Under the pieces are notes generated by a model. That model was given only the letters and a program-made list of their open reading frames with translations, was not told the DNA's origin and made no database searches. Below, piece by piece: positions 11,366-21,870 of a DNA stretch of 64,000 nt (positions within the stretch are counted from its first letter, which is position 1; the number at the start of each line of letters is the position of its first letter). Made by a program: the position numbers and the translations under genes. Source of the stretch: Salticus scenicus. Taxonomy: Eukaryota > Arthropoda > Arachnida > Araneae > Salticidae. The stretch spans positions 112,511,259 through 112,575,258 of the forward strand of contig OZ005653.1 in assembly GCA_963930645.1 (NCBI GenBank), written 5' to 3'.

Positions 11366-12412
11366 ACTCATATTTTCCACTATCGATTTAGTCAAGCGTG
11401 CAATTAAAGAAGCAACCACAAATTGGAGAAAAGCACAAATACTTTGGATCACCCTATAGCATGAAAAGCTACCGATGACTTGTAACTTTAACGCGCTGCA
11501 TATATTATAAACAATATGTGTATGATTTTTTTCTTTTCCTTTTAAATAAACTGTTATTATTATTATTATTGATATTTGGCGGGGGCAAGTTTTTTTTTTT
11601 TTTTGCTTATAACAAGAATGAAATTTAATAAAATTTTACAAAAATTACAGAAAAATTGACAAAACACTAGAAAAATATTATTCTAAAGCACACATTTATA
11701 CGTCTAATATTCGGTGAGATATGAGCATTTATAATAAATATTTTATTTACTGCTTTTGCGGGAAAGATAAAAAATTTTCATCACATTGGTTAAAAGCTAG
11801 ATATATTGGGCAATTTATATCGAAAGTTCATTTAAATACAGTAAAACTTAGGCAAGTTGTTGCCAAAAAATGGGGTAGATTTTAGGTATATACAGGTTTG
11901 AAAATTCATAAGGGGTTTTTCACATGCCAAGCATTTAATTTGAAGATCCAATTTTTTCAACCATGTTTCAAAATTTCTTCTTTGTGAAAAAATCCTTCTG
12001 GACTTGTAACTCTAACATACTTTTATTTATTTAGGAAGGAATTATTAACTTATAAGGGAATTTTCACAAATATGAACTTTTGTAACATGGTTGACAATAT
12101 CTAAAATCTAGCTCGTTCTTTTACCAATAATTTGCTTAATTTTTATTCCATTGAAATAAACTTTTTTATAAGTTACTCAAGATATCTGGCTTTCGACTTA
12201 CGCAATAAAAAAATTTCTATCTTTCGCGCACACTCAGAAAAAAAAAAAAAAAAATGAATGTAAATGCTCAAATCTTCTCGAAAATTACACATATGAATTT
12301 TATGTTTCAGAATAATGTTTCTTTAATGTTTTATCAATTTTTCTACAAGTTTTGTAAAATTTTATGGAAATTCCTTCTTGTTATAAGCAAAAAACTTGCC
12401 AAAAATGTAATA

Positions 12413-12460
<48 letters not shown>

Positions 12461-12672
12461 GCCTAAAATATTGTGTATTTCCCATGCAAAAAACTTACAA
12501 ATATTGTATATAGTAAGAGCAATAATATGTTAAAATTACAAGTCATTTGTAGCTTTTTATGGCACAGGGTGATCCAAAATACTTGTGCTTTTCTTTAATT
12601 TATAGTTGATTCCTTAATTGAACTTTGGACTAAATCGATAGTAGAAAATGTGAGTTTTTACACGTTTTTACA
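11366..12672. mobile_element. Long palindromic (foldback-like) element, ~1.3 kb
   Basis: Almost the whole interval is an inverted repeat centred near 12020. The left arm opens with ACTCATATTTTCCACTATCG and the right arm closes with CGATAGTAGAAAATGTGAGT. Further paired blocks are AAAGCACAAATACTTTGGAT with its complement near 12575, GATGACTTGTAACTTTAA with AAAATTACAAGTCATTTG, GGCAAGTTTTTT/GCTTATAACAAG with CTTGTTATAAGC, and GCTAGATAT or TAGATTTTAG with AGATATCTGGC or TAAAATCTA. The right arm carries a (TA)n tract at 12417-12458 absent from the left. Target duplication is not certain. No transposase was seen. It is a non-autonomous hairpin element. Confidence 0.8.
12417..12458. repeat. (TA)n microsatellite inside the right palindrome arm
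   Basis: About 21 TA repeats, present in only one arm, so it expanded after the palindrome formed. Confidence 0.95.
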
Positions 12673-12911
12673 TGTCTGCATTTCAAAATCATTTAGTCAA
12701 GCATTTTTTTTTTAAATCAAAATAAAGAAATGTTTAAATAAATAAATAAATAAATAAATAATAGTTTGATCACCCTCTGTTTCTACAAAACCAAATTAAA
12801 TATTGGATGCAAGAAATTAGAATTAATAAAACGTAAGGTATCACAATAAATATATAAATAAATAAAATAAAATAAAATAATAGTCATAACCAAAGCACTG
12901 TTGGCTGATTA

Positions 12912-13340
12912 ACGGCCTTCTTCAATTACCGTTGCCGGAAGCCTGAGCCAATGTTATTCTATGGGGAAATTTTCTTTACAAATAACTTATTAATTAATAC
13001 ATAGTTTTAAATTCTATTTTCAAATTCAGAAAATTCCCAACTGTTACATTTTAAAAAAAGGTCCGTCAATTTAGATTTTTTAATTTTTAATATTTTATTT
13101 TGAAATTGCAAAATGAAAAAAATTAACATATTGAAAATTCGTACTTTGAAGCTTCAAAATAAAATATAAAAAAAACAAATTAAAAAAAAAAAAAGGTCCG
13201 TCAATTTAACAGCTGGGAATTTTAAGAATGTGAAAACAGAATTTAAAAATATGTATTAGTTAATAAGTTATTTGTAAAGAAACATTTCCCATAGAATAAC
13301 TTTAGCTTCGGCTTCCGGCGGCGGTGAGTGAAGCGGGCCC
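12912..13340. mobile_element. TTA-flanked palindromic MITE (PIF/Harbinger type)
   Basis: TTA trinucleotides at 12909-12911 and 13341-13343 flank a 429-bp inverted repeat. Ends are ACGGCCTTCTTCAATTACCG on the left and, in reverse complement, GGGCCCGCTTCACTCACCG on the right. Paired inner blocks include TTCCGGC and CCCATAGAATAAC, ACAAATAACTTATTAA, and TTCCCAACTGTTA with TAACAGCTGGGAA. A TTA/TAA target duplication with GGGCC-type ends is the PIF/Harbinger pattern. No coding capacity was seen. Confidence 0.75.
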
Positions 13341-13384
13341 TTAATGGGAAAATATAAAGGGCTAATAAAAACAACCGGAGTAAT

Positions 13385-13745
13385 ATAATTATTTATGTTT
13401 GCCACAACTGGCCCACTGAAGGCTTCCAGCAACAATACGAAAAAATTATGTTTGTTATCAGGTGGCCCGACACTGGCCCACTAACAATTTTTAACCTATT
13501 GTTGGTTGCCAACAGTGGCCCACAACCTTTTTTCAACCGATAGCTTGCTGCCAGCAATGACCCATCAGTGGCCCACTGACTTATTCCGATCGTACTGCAG
13601 GCTGCCAGCAGTGGATCGGTCGAATGCGGCCATCTGATGGCCGGCGTAACATATTCCCTTCGGCACCTTAACTTTTGCCACCAACGGGCCAGCAGCTGTT
13701 ACTGTTGGCAGCCAACACTTGGCCTTGTGTTGGCCATCATCCCAG
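13385..13745. repeat. Degenerate GGCCCACTG/TGCCAGCA minisatellite, copy 2
   Basis: Irregular units of about 50-60 bases contain CTGGCCCACTGA, GGTTGCCAACAGTGGCCCA, GCTGCCAGCAGTGG and variants. GC content is well above the flanks. It adjoins R170 array 2 on its right, as copy 1 adjoins array 1. Confidence 0.7.
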
Positions 13746-13839
13746 GTTTTGCTGGGCCTGTATACGAACTACAAATGTAATACACACCCAAAACTATACA
13801 GCAAAAATTCTGAGTGGTTCGTAAGTATGTGTACCAAAT

Positions 13840-14605
13840 TGCAAGTCAACAGTTTTGAGTTTTGCGGCCGCTACCGCGGTACATACAAATTCTTCCCATA
13901 GGCCGTATTGATTAAAAAAAAAAAAAAAAGGGGGGGGGGTGTCCCTGTACACGAACTACAAACGACATGCGCACCCAAAAGAATACCGCTAATTTCATGG
14001 GGATCATGAACATGCATATAAAATTTCAAGTCAATAGCGTGATTTTTTGCGGCCGCTATGCCACAACAGACAGACGGAACCCAAAATCTTTTTGAGTCCC
14101 AACAGAGGGCCTTCACTGACGTGTCGGCCAAAATTGGAAGTCAGTAGCTTGATTTTTGCGGGGGCTATTGCGGCACATACATATTCTTCCCATACGCTGT
14201 AATGGAAAATAAAATTGGCATGTCCCTGTACACGAACTGCAAATGTAATACACACCAAAAACTATACAGCTAATTTCGTTTGGCTCATGAATATGTGTAC
14301 CAAATTTGCAGTGAATAGTGTGATTTTTGGGGCCGCTATCGCGGTACATACAAATTCTTCCCATAGGCCGTAATGATAAGAAAAACTTTGGCGTGTCCCT
14401 GTATACGAACTACAAATGGAATACATACCAAAAACTATACAGCTGATTTCGTGGGGCTCATGAACATGTGTACCAAATTTCACGTCAATAGCGGGGTTTT
14501 TACAGCCGCTATCGCGCGACAAACACACAGACGGCCAAACAGACGAAACCCAAAATCGTTTTGAGTCTCAACAGAGGGCCTCCACTGACGTTTCGGCATA
14601 AAATA
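13840..14605 (+). repeat. R170 tandem array 2
   Basis: Consecutive units begin GGCCGCTATCGCGGTACATA and continue TTCTTCCCATAGGCCGTAATG, GCGTGTCCCTGTA, CGAACTACAAATG, CCAAAAACTATACAGC, TTTCGTGGGGCTCATGAA, and TGTGTACCAAATT. Unit starts near 14159, 14331 and 14504 are spaced 172 and 173 bases. One unit is broken near 14060, where an end-like block (ACAGACAGACGGAACCCAAA ... CAGAGGGCCTTCACTGACGT) appears. The same end block closes the array at 14520-14600. No protein was recognised. Confidence 0.8.
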
Positions 14606-14888
14606 ATTTGTTTCTGCATTTCACGAAATTGATATCATTATAACTTTTAAAAAACTTTATGCATATTTTAAAAGCTTTATGTTAGTTTATCATTCACGTG
14701 TAAATATGATATATATATATTACGCTAACGTACGTGGCACAGACTTCAGGGTTACTTCTAGAATGGAGATCGACAACGGAATGTAAAAGTAAATTTACCA
14801 AGCACCATGCTGGGTTTAATTGAATGATCGAAAATGTGTAATAGAAAGCAATCGAATGCTGAATATTTAAAAGGGAAATTTAATTTAA

Positions 14889-15561
14889 GGGAGTCTGGGA
14901 CACCAGATTTTTGTTTTTATTATTTATTGATGAATTGCTGTAATTATTTTTTTTCTGAAATTGGAGATTTGTTTGACGATGAAATTGAGCAAGAAAGAAT
15001 CTTAAAAAAAATTTTAAATACAATTTTAAAACTTAAAACTTAAAAATATTTGATAAATATAAAATTTGTTATATCTCATGAATTAATGGTTCAATTTACA
15101 AACTTTTTTAATCTTATATACAGAAAAGATTTATCTTCCATTTTTCTTCGGGATTTTTAATTAGGTGCAACATTTTAGTAATCCCAAAGTTATGCATGAA
15201 ATAAGTACTTTTTTTTTCAAATTTAAACTAATATTTTTAAAAAATTATCATTATAATAAGAAATCCTGAAGACAAATTGAAGATAAATGCTTTCTGTATA
15301 TAAAAGTGAAAAATGCTTGTAAATTGAACCATTAGTTTATGAGATATAACAATTTTTAAATTTATAAAAAAAAAATTAATTTTTAATTTTTAAAATTTAA
15401 TTTAATTTTTTTAAAATTTAATTATTATTATTATTATTATTATTATTTTAAGATTCTTTCTTGCTGAACTTCATTGTCAAAAAATCTTCAATTTCAGAAA
15501 AAATAATAACAGCAATTCATTAATAAATAATAAAAACAAAAATTTGGTGTCCCGGACCCAC
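14889..15561. mobile_element. TTAA-flanked palindromic element, 673 bp
   Basis: TTAA at 14885-14888 and 15562-15565 flanks a nearly full-length palindrome centred near 15225. Ends are GGGAGTCTGGGACACCA and, in reverse complement, GTGGGTCCGGGACACCA. Paired inner blocks include ATTATTTATTGATGAATTGC, TGAAATTGGAGATT, GCAAGAAAGAATCTTAAAA and TTATATCTCATGAATTAATG with their complements at 15340 and 15450-15530. TTAA duplication is the piggyBac preference. No transposase is encoded. A 69-residue open frame at 14834-15043 is a by-product of the left arm. Confidence 0.75.
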
Positions 15562-15566
15562 TTAAA

Positions 15567-16790
15567 GAAAAAAAGTGCAATTTACAACAACAAAAGTAGT
15601 CTGAGCATATTTTCTTCCCCGAATTTAGATCCGTATTAAGCTTTATTAGCACACCTAAAATGTAGATTTCTTTTTAAATAGTATGTTTTTGCCATTATTA
15701 ATATTCTTAGCATAAAAGCAAATTAAACATCATGTTAGGAATATATTAACTTACAGACTTTCTGACTGGATGATTTTGTAGAGGTTATTTATGTAAAAGT
15801 GAAAAAAAATATTCTAGAAGCATTATTTTTAATCTAGAGATACATTAAAAATATGAACAAAATATGAAGTATTTTTATAAATTATCGAACAGATACAATT
15901 ATTAAAAATATTAGGAAAATGAGCACACGAATAATTCAGCTTGTTTAACACTTTCATTGTTCATTTATTTATCTTTTGAGTTTATCCTTTTTCTTTTAAC
16001 TAATAATTAAAAAAAAATTGTATTTGAGGACATATATCTTATTTTGCTGAATTTGAATTTTTAATTAATAAAATATTATCATCTTTGAACTATTTATTTT
16101 TCAAATTAGATAATTACTGGCATAAAATGTACAGACATAAATGGAAAAGAAAAGTGTTACTGCAATAAAAACAGTGCTTTACTGACATCTTCAGTAGAAC
16201 CGTTGATTAGTATAAATGTCTTACCAAAAGATATGTCATAGCAGAACAAATCACACATAAAGCTTTCAAACATTCAAATCAAATGTGCTGATTTCATTCA
16301 ATCGATTAAACAAAAATGACAGCGCAAAACTAAATCGAGAATTAGTGTTGCCATTGTTATATAATCGCAAGGATATTTTAAAGGGAATTGCGCTTGCCAC
16401 AGGTTATTCATTATAAATTAGCACTCAAACTATTTAAAATTATGCTGGTTTTCACCAATTTGCATTATACATTTTTGTTAATTATTTAAATCCGTAAAAT
16501 CTTTACAATGGTATCATAAAATGATAACTTCTTCATCTGAACTCTGTTTTTCGTTAACTAAAACAATGTTCATGGATTTCATCAATTTACTCTTTATGTA
16601 TATATAAACTTCCCAATGTATTATGTCTGTAGCACGAGATATTAGTTCTTTACTGAAATGAAACCTACCAGTTTCCGAGCAAAAGTTTCGCATATATAAA
16701 ATCGCAAAACTGCCACACAAAATTTAAGCGAGAATAGTGAATCGCAGAAATTTACCTTTGTAGCAATGTCGAAATGTATGGCATAGATCA
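15567..16790. other. AT-rich DNA, no gene recognised
   Basis: Short open frames only. Nothing with a recognisable domain or repeat boundary. Confidence 0.55.
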
Positions 16791-16872
16791 ATGATATGCA
16801 ATAATTTTATAGATAAATTAAAAAGCGAAAATATAAATGGAATAAAAAAAATAAGAAGAAGAACAAATGGAA

Positions 16873-17335
16873 ATGGAAATCATCATCATCATCATCAATG
16901 TCTGCCTTTATCAGTGCACTGCAAGATGAAAGCATCTCCTAGACAATTGCAATCTGCCCTGCTTTCTGCAATTCTTTTCCATTTTACTCTTCTAAATTTA
17001 ACAATTTCTTCTCCCCAACGAGACAGTGGTCCTTTCCTCAGACTTTTCTTATCATTATGTATCCAAAATACAACTTTAGTGGTCCATCCATTACCATTTC
17101 GTCTGCCAACCAACTCCATTTGTACTTCTTAACGTTAGAAATAACATGAATAACTTCCGTTTGCTCCCTAAACCGAGTATTTCGCTTTATGTCTCTTCGA
17201 GAGAATCCTAAAATGAATCCCTCTGTGCTTCTCTGGGTTCCTTGAAGTATTTGTATAGTTTTAACCGTTAATGCCGAAGTTTCTGAAGTATAGGTTAAAT
17301 CAGGCAAATGCATTGATTGAAAAATTTCCATTTCG
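16873..17335 (-). pseudogene. RTE-type LINE, 3' end of reverse transcriptase (5'-truncated)
   Basis: On the minus strand two overlapping frames give the C-terminal part of a non-LTR reverse transcriptase. The upstream frame (17331-17038) reads LTYTSETSALTVKTIQ, GFSRRDIKRNTRFREQT and KKYKWSWLADEMVMDG. After a frameshift near 17060-17110 the downstream frame gives GPLSRWGEEIVKFRRVKWKR and AESRADCNCLGDAFILQCTD, then a stop. This arrangement is characteristic of RTE-like and related arthropod LINEs. Just 3' lies a (GATGAT)n tail (+ strand CATCAT at 16881-16896), the simple-repeat tail typical of RTE elements. The copy starts abruptly at about 17335, as expected for 5' truncation during target-primed insertion. 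Confidence 0.85.
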
Positions 17336-17344
17336 AATAAACTG

Positions 17345-17750
17345 GGCGGTCGCCTTTGAATATAGCGCTATTTCTTTGTGAAAATGTCAATAACGTTTTT
17401 ATATATATTATTTTAACATTAATATTTTTGAACTAAAAACAATGATATTATTATCGGCTAAGACTTTGAATTTTTTCGATGGCGTTGCGTGTGATAAGGT
17501 ATCCGTAATGGACTCAATTTTATGCTTAAGTGTTATATAAAAACTTATAAATACATATAATATATTGTTCTATAATTTCACAAATGAATATTATTACTTT
17601 AAAAGCAAAATAAATATTTAATGAAATAATTTTGTATTACAAACATTTTTAAATATAATTTATAAAGATATTTGATAAGAGAAAGTGTAAGAAATGTTAT
17701 AAATTTTAATTATAGAATATCATTTCAGCGATAAATTTAGCATTATCTCT
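17345..17750. other. AT-rich DNA, no gene recognised
   Basis: Nothing recognisable. Confidence 0.55.
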
Positions 17751-18420
17751 ATCACCGTCGTAAAGACATAAGTTTGTTATATCTCTAACATTTTTTATTC
17801 AAAAAATGTTGAATTTGGTTTATATGTGTGATTTGTAAATATGGAAAATGTTTTATTTATTTAAATGCCTTTTACCCTTTCTTTATTTAAAAATATATAA
17901 AAAGTTAATCAATTCTGTAGACAGATTACTAAATTGAATAATATTTATTTGATTTCAATAAATATGTTTGTGTATCTAAATTTATATTGTGGGCATTTTA
18001 AAAACAAATAATATCTGAAAAAAAATCTTTCATTTCAAATAAAATCTCCGTCTGACTTATTGATGATGTATAAATCGATAACGCATTCCATCTGCAACAA
18101 ATTCGTTTAAAACTGTATTTGAGTTTTTGAAATATGGATAGTGTCTTTCATTCCATCTGAAATCTCGTATTAAACAATTATTTTTATGCATGAGATTGAA
18201 GGCTAATATTTAGTTTCAGAGCTATTAATATTTAAAGAATTTTAAAGCGACTGGAATATATATATTTTTAAAAGTACTAGAAATCTATAAATACAATCTA
18301 AATTTATGAAGTAACAAGAAATATATTTATTGTAATGAACATTTATGTTGAATAAAATAGGTTGAAACGTTTCCCATTCAGAGCAGTTGAATTAAATTTC
18401 ATGAAGACTTCTTAAAATAG
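17750..18420. repeat. Old dispersed repeat, copy B (partner at 1150-1850)
   Basis: Same orientation and block order as 1150-1850: TATATGTGTGATTTG, CATTCCATCTGCAACAAATT, CTCGTATTAAACAATTATTT, TTTTATGCATGAGATTGAAG, GCTAATATTTAGTTTCAGAG, and CCCATTCAGAGCAGTTGAAT. Strongly diverged. It runs up close to the Tc1/mariner element but is not part of it. Confidence 0.6.
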
Positions 18421-18852
18421 TCAAAAATTTCTATTTTAGAAACTCGTTTCAAAAATTCTGTATTTAAATGCAGATTACTGAAATATTTTTATATTAAAAG
18501 AATTCTTTGAAAGTAGAATTTAAAAAAGAAACCCCTAAGTAAATAAACATTTTAAAACTTGCACATTGTAAAATTGGTTTTATGCGATTGCAGTAAACTA
18601 TTCTTGCTTTTGCCTCCAAAGTGTGTTTTTTGCACGTGTTTTTTGCACCTGAAGAAGAAAGGTCACGCCATTTCGAAGTTTTTAAATTTAAATACAGTAA
18701 GCATAATTTACAGAATATTTATTACAAAATAGTAAATATACATTTCAAAAATTTTTTTTAAATGAAATAATTAAACATATAGATATACATATATATAAGC
18801 GCATTTTACTTAAAAAAAAAAAAAAAAAGGACAAACATCTCGGCTAAAAATA

Positions 18853-20278
18853 CACTGATGGAAAAAAAAATCCCAACACCAAGAAAAAATTATTGTACAG
18901 TAATGAAATTTCAGCAATACATTTGTCTAGGTAACATATTTAATTGATTAAAGTTTCAAGATCACAGGTAGAGCCATTGGCGAGAAGAGCCATTTCAAAT
19001 GTGAAATGTTGGTACATTAGTAACCGGTGTAACCGCCTGAATTTTGAATGCAAGCATGCAACCGTGCATGCATTGTGTCGTACAGGTGTCAGATATCAGT
19101 TTGTGGGATGGAGTTCCATGCCTGTTGCACTTGGGCGGTCAATGCAGGTACGGTTAATGCTGGTTGTGGATGACGCTGGAGTTGTCGTCCAATGATGTCC
19201 CATACGTGCTCGATTGGAGAAAGATCTGGTGATCTAGCAGGCCAAGGCAACGTGTCGACACTCTGTAGAGCATGTTGGGTTACAACAGCGGTATGAGGGA
19301 GAGCTTATCCTGTTGGAAAACACCCCCTTGAATGCTGTTCATAAATGGCAGCACAACAGGTTGTATCACTAGACTGACGTACAAATTTGCAGTCAGGGTG
19401 CGTGAGATAACCACGAGAGTGCTCCTGCTGTCATACGAAATTGCTCCCCAAACCATAACTCCAGGAGTAGGCCCTGTGTGTCTAGGCCGCAGACAGGTCG
19501 CTAGCAGGCGTTCACCTGGCCTCCTTCTAACCAAAACACGGCTATCACTGCGACCAAGGCAGAACCGGCTTTCATCAGAAAACACAACAGATCTCCACTC
19601 CGTCCTCCAATGAGCTCTAGCTTGACACCACTCACGTCGCAAACGGCAGTGGTTTGGATTCAGTGGAATGCACGCTACAGGGCGTCTAGCTCGGAGCTGT
19701 CCTTGAAGTAACCGATTTGTAACAGTTCGTTGTGTCACTGTGGTGCCACCTGCAGCTCGAATTTCAGCTGCAGACGCAGTACGATTAGCCACAGTCATAC
19801 GCTGAACACGGTGGTCTTCTGTCTCAGTAGTGCCACGTGGCCGCCCAGAACCCGGTCTTCTTGAGGCAGTACCTTCCCTTGACCACTGCTGCCAACACTC
19901 ATGCACAGTGGATACATTCCTGCCAAGTCTTTCTGCAATATCGCGGAAAGAAAACCCACATTCTCGTAGCCCTACTACACAACCTCGTTCAAACTCAGTG
20001 AGCTGTTGATAAGGGTTTCTTGGTCTTCTTAGAGGCATCCTTGACTAACATTAACCCACTACGTCAAATCTCAACTGTAAATAACGATCACGAACCTCAC
20101 AGCGCTTATTTAAAGCAAACCTCATTTGCATGTTCATAGTGTCGCTACAAGCGCCACACTTATGCGCGTAGCTCGAAATTTGAATCGACGTCATCTTTCA
20201 GATGTATAAACACGCCTACCAAATTTCGTTTATCTAGCACAGCTCCTTCCTGGTGTTGGGATTTTTTTTCCATCAGTG
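18853..20278 (-). mobile_element. Tc1/mariner-family DNA transposon, near-complete
   Basis: TA dinucleotides at 18851-18852 and 20279-20280 flank matching ends. The left end reads CACTGATGGAAAAAAAAATC then CCAACACC. The right end in reverse complement reads CACTGATGGAAAAAAAATCC then CAACACCA. The inverted repeats are about 28 bp and differ by one A in the homopolymer. Total length is about 1.43 kb, typical of Tc1-like elements. One transposase reading frame lies on the minus strand. Its matched ends and mild decay suggest a relatively young insertion. Confidence 0.93.
19017..20038 (-). pseudogene. Tc1-like transposase, disabled by a one-base deletion and a nonsense codon
   Basis: The frame starts at an ATG at 20036-20038. 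Residues ~12-55 form the paired-type helix-turn-helix (ERGCVVGLRECGFSFRDIAE, then RNVSTVHECWQQW), residues 64-69 the GSGRPR linker, and ~85-130 the second DNA-binding domain. The DDE catalytic domain starts near 148 with VVFSDESRF (D155), then PGVMVWGAISYDS (193-205) and GGVFQQD (D244). One base is missing about 19304-19306, so the open frame ends at 19280. The shifted frame continues with SPDLSPIEHVW, which holds the expected third acidic residue, and the C-terminus to a TAA at 19017-19019. There is also an in-frame TGA at 19089-19091, compatible with CGA-to-TGA decay. The 1,022-base span equals a ~340-residue protein minus one base. Catalytically dead in this copy. Confidence 0.92.
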
Positions 20279-20335
20279 TAAGTCCTCTTCAGTGTCTATA
20301 CATCAAAAGCGTAACAGTTAAAATCCAGCAAAATA

Positions 20336-20557
20336 TCAATATATAATTAAATACTCAGGAGGAACTGTTTTATCTTCTATTAAAAGAGATTGTTGTAATT
20401 TTGTAATGACGCCCTCTAGGAAGATTCGAGAGTCATAATTGTTTACGTCGGAAGCTAAGATTTTATCATTACAGAAATCTGGAATATGAGCCTTGACTAC
20501 TGAACAATCCAATAATTTAGATTTAAAATTACCAGAATTTATGGACGTTTGTGTTCT
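20336..20557 (-). CDS. Short clean open frame lacking a Met start, unassigned
   Basis: The minus strand is open for 73 codons from just after a TAA at 20558-20560 to a TGA at 20336-20338. The translation has ordinary composition rather than AT-rich low complexity: KSKLLDCSVVKAHIPDF, KILASDVNNYDSRIFLEGV, ITKLQQSLLIEDKTVPPEYL. There is no methionine near the start, so it would be an internal or terminal part of a longer protein. Downstream on the same strand, GACACTGAAGAGGACT runs directly into the Tc1/mariner end. I suspect the C-terminal end of a retroelement protein, perhaps Penelope-like, but I do not recognise the family. Confidence 0.35.
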   Translation of the reverse strand, partial: RTQTSINSGNFKSKLLDCSVVKAHIPDFCNDKILASDVNNYDSRIFLEGVITKLQQSLLIEDKTVPPEYLIIY

Positions 20558-20640
20558 TTAATTTTTATATCAATATTTTATGTTAATATTTAGCAGAAAC
20601 ACATTTATTCTGTGCACTTTGTTCCTTTTTAATAAAGTGT

Positions 20641-21170
20641 GATTTTAAAGTTTTTTTTTTTTTTTTTCGTTTTAATAATTTTAATTATCAAATCTGAAAC
20701 GTTTCTGATTTTGTGCAACAATTAGATATGTAAGCAATGTTTAATTGCATTACATTGTTGTGAATATACATACAGCAGATTAAATTTTGGCATTATTGAG
20801 AACACTGAAATTAAGTAGGCTGGATGGATTACGCATTATCTCCAAAATAAATGATCTTAGAAAGGTTATATACGAAGTAAAATAACAGTTCTCACACAAT
20901 CAAGAGTTCGAATGAATTAAAACATTCTAATTAAAAACTTCATAACTTATTGAAAAATTTGAATTTTCTTAACAAGTGAGAAAAGGTATAATTTCTTCTT
21001 ATATATGCAGTAAAACGAATGTTTTTAAGATATCAAAGCAGTTTGAAATATTATTTAGGATACAGGCATTTCACTGACTATGAATTTTCTAATTTAAAAA
21101 ATTCGTGGTCTCAGAATATATTAAAATACAATTTATGATTCTGGCTTTAGAATTATTGACTACGCTGTGA
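20641..21170. other. AT-rich DNA, no gene recognised
   Basis: Contains a poly(T) tract at 20652-20668. Nothing else bounded. Confidence 0.55.
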
Positions 21171-21480
21171 AAATTCGAGGTGGCACATTCCTGGTTGGTG
21201 GTTCACCTCCTGGAGGTGAAAAGCTTGTCTCACAGACGACACCTTTAGGGGAGCCAGAATGGCCCCCTTAATTTAGGTGAAAGGGTGACAGTCGTGTACA
21301 CAGTCGTCGTGTACCAAGGTACCCCACGAGGTGAAATGGTAACATCATAGGGGTGAATATTGATACGGTACTCCTGAATGCCTTGTGTTGAAAGTATGAT
21401 GCCTCAGAGGGGAAAAAAAACAGCCCCAATACAAGATGCCCAGTGGAACCTTACAAGAAAACGAATTCACAATACATGAT
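21170..21480. repeat. GC-richer SINE-like block, unclassified
   Basis: An isolated ~300-base island of balanced composition in AT-rich DNA. It begins GAGGTGGCACATTCCTGGTT and contains the short palindrome CACCTCCTGGAGGTG (21205-21219) and repeated AGGTGAAA/GGTGAAATGG motifs. Size and composition resemble a SINE, but no clear tRNA A/B boxes or tail were found, so the class is open. Confidence 0.35.
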
Positions 21481-21870
21481 ACATAGCGTTACCTCCCCAC
21501 CACCCTTGTTTAGCAATTATACTACTTGGTTTGAGAAATGTAATGTTAGATGATGATTAATTTTCATTGAATTCAATAATAATTACTATTCATTTTACTG
21601 TTACATACATTGTAATTTTGTGCTGTATTTTATATTTAAGATTTTAAATATATTGGAGGTAAAAATTATGAGGACAAGAGAATAATCGCCCAATCCTCGC
21701 TACAGTTGGTCGAAAAGTTATTTCCGTCATGAAATATATATTGGATTTAAACGGTAATGTGATAAGGAACACGTTATAAGGACAACTGTATTTGTGTGAT
21801 CTGAAATGCAAAATTTGCAGGTTTTTTGTTAGCATCAACAAAATGTCTTGAACTACTAGATCACCATATA

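Noticed and set aside
12254..12466. 70-codon open frame ending in alternating Ile-Tyr
   Set aside because: It runs through the right arm of the long palindrome and a (TA)n tract. The Ile-Tyr repeat is the translation of TA dinucleotides.
6300..14600. Direct-repeat arrays as a CRISPR array
   Set aside because: Units are ~173 bp, tandem and diverged, with no short identical repeats or unique spacers, and the genome is eukaryotic.
14834..15043. 69-codon frame in the TTAA palindrome
   Set aside because: It covers the left arm only. The complementary right arm shows the sequence is structural repeat, not a gene.
19332..19613. 93-codon plus frame inside the Tc1/mariner element
   Set aside because: Antisense shadow of the transposase frame.
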